Notes under the pieces: generated by a model | Databases searched by the model: none | What the model saw: the letters and a program-made list of their open reading frames with translations, nothing else | What the model was told of the DNA's origin: nothing | Program-made: the position numbers and the translations under genes | Shown: positions 63,601 to 64,000 of the stretch, in pieces | Numbering within the stretch: the stretch's first letter is position 1 | How the letters are laid out: every line of letters begins with the position of its first letter | DNA from: Varroa destructor | Taxonomy: Eukaryota > Arthropoda > Arachnida > Mesostigmata > Varroidae | Length of the DNA: 64,000 bases | Reading direction: 5' to 3' | NCBI RefSeq assembly: GCF_002443255.2 | Contig: NW_019211455.1 | Location: 39,413,449-39,477,448 of the forward strand

Positions 63601-63800
63601 GTACCTTCATTTTATTCACTTCAGTCTCTCACGAAAGCAGTTAGCAACAACGAAAACGTGGAGACATTTGAGGGGCTTCTGCTAATAAACTACTACTTGA
63701 CAGAAATACCTCAACGTTAACACAGTGCATTCGGTAAACCGGGTATTGAAAAACAGCCCGTAAACAAATGGCCTTCGTATTATCGAGACGCTATATGCCA
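63601..63800 (+). pseudogene. Ty3/Gypsy reverse-transcriptase fragment near the window end
   Basis: One frame reads LQSLTKAVSNNENVETF then EGLLLINYYLTEIPQR before a stop, and stays open afterwards (GKPGIEKQPVNKW). The order fits the Ty3/Gypsy pattern VxAIxxAPxPxNVxxLRSFLGLxNYYxxFIP followed by a LLxKxxxWxW region. It carries at least one internal stop, so it is degenerate. It lies downstream of the ALSRLP fragment at 62.5 kb, the reverse of pol order, so the two come from different insertions. Confidence 0.45.
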
Positions 63801-64000
63801 TTTACCTTCTTTTGAGAAATAAACAATGTATGCCATTAATAGTGAAGTTAGTGTTGCGTTTAAGCTTTCAGTAACGCGATGACCATTTATTCTCCGTTTA
63901 TTGAAGTGCGGCTGTCAGAATTACTCACCTTATATAGGACAGCGTTACCTATCTTAGCTCGGCTGCCTTAACTTATCGACTTCTCGAAAGGGAAATATTA

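Noticed and set aside
1..64000. CRISPR arrays, rRNA genes, bacterial operons
   Set aside because: No regularly spaced repeats, no rRNA-like conserved blocks and no ribosome-binding-site-linked gene series were seen.

Overview
This is eukaryotic DNA from an AT-rich (roughly 36% GC by eye), gene-poor animal genome, most likely an arthropod. Three genes can be supported, two of them split by spliceosomal introns. The rest is intergenic sequence with microsatellites, fold-back hairpins and decayed mobile-element sequence. No bacterial operons, rRNA genes, intact tRNA genes or CRISPR arrays were seen. Assignment to a mite or tick would be a guess; only 'animal, probably arthropod' is argued here, from the protein similarities and the kinds of transposon remnants.

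Layout. 1-16.2 kb: intergenic, with one open segment flanked by splice sites on the minus strand (183-505), a cluster of plus-strand ORFs at 3.7-5.65 kb, a candidate exon at 12.09-12.26 kb and a GT-rich microsatellite at 1.6 kb. 16.24-16.85 kb: a short, interrupted plus-strand reading frame. 17.16-18.46 kb: an intact single-exon calcineurin-B homologous protein gene (CHP1-like, four EF hands, N-myristoylation signal) with a GC-richer leader. 18.5-38.6 kb: about 20 kb without a supportable gene, holding simple repeats, hairpins and tRNA-like (SINE-like) scraps. 38.6-44.1 kb: a graveyard of plus-strand decayed coding sequence, including a Ty3/Gypsy reverse-transcriptase fragment (39.9 kb) and a mariner-type transposase remnant (43.45-44.08 kb). 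44.93-46.82 kb: a minus-strand gene of at least five exons, all internal introns in phase 0, encoding an unrecognised basic, coiled-coil-like protein. 50.93-54.05 kb: the complete four-exon gene for anaphase-promoting complex subunit 10 (APC10/DOC1), one of whose introns is of the GC-AG class. 54-58.4 kb: intergenic. 58.47-61.6 kb: a long decayed coding block of unknown family on the plus strand. 62.5-63.8 kb: two more probable Ty3/Gypsy scraps and a 20-bp-stem hairpin.

The three genes do not form a pathway. APC10 is a cell-cycle ubiquitin-ligase subunit; CHP1 is a calcium-binding regulator of membrane transporters; the third gene is unidentified. No single coherent new system is visible. The observations best worth following are the unidentified five-exon gene, the decayed block at 58.5-61.6 kb, the GC-AG intron in APC10 and the long perfect or near-perfect hairpins.
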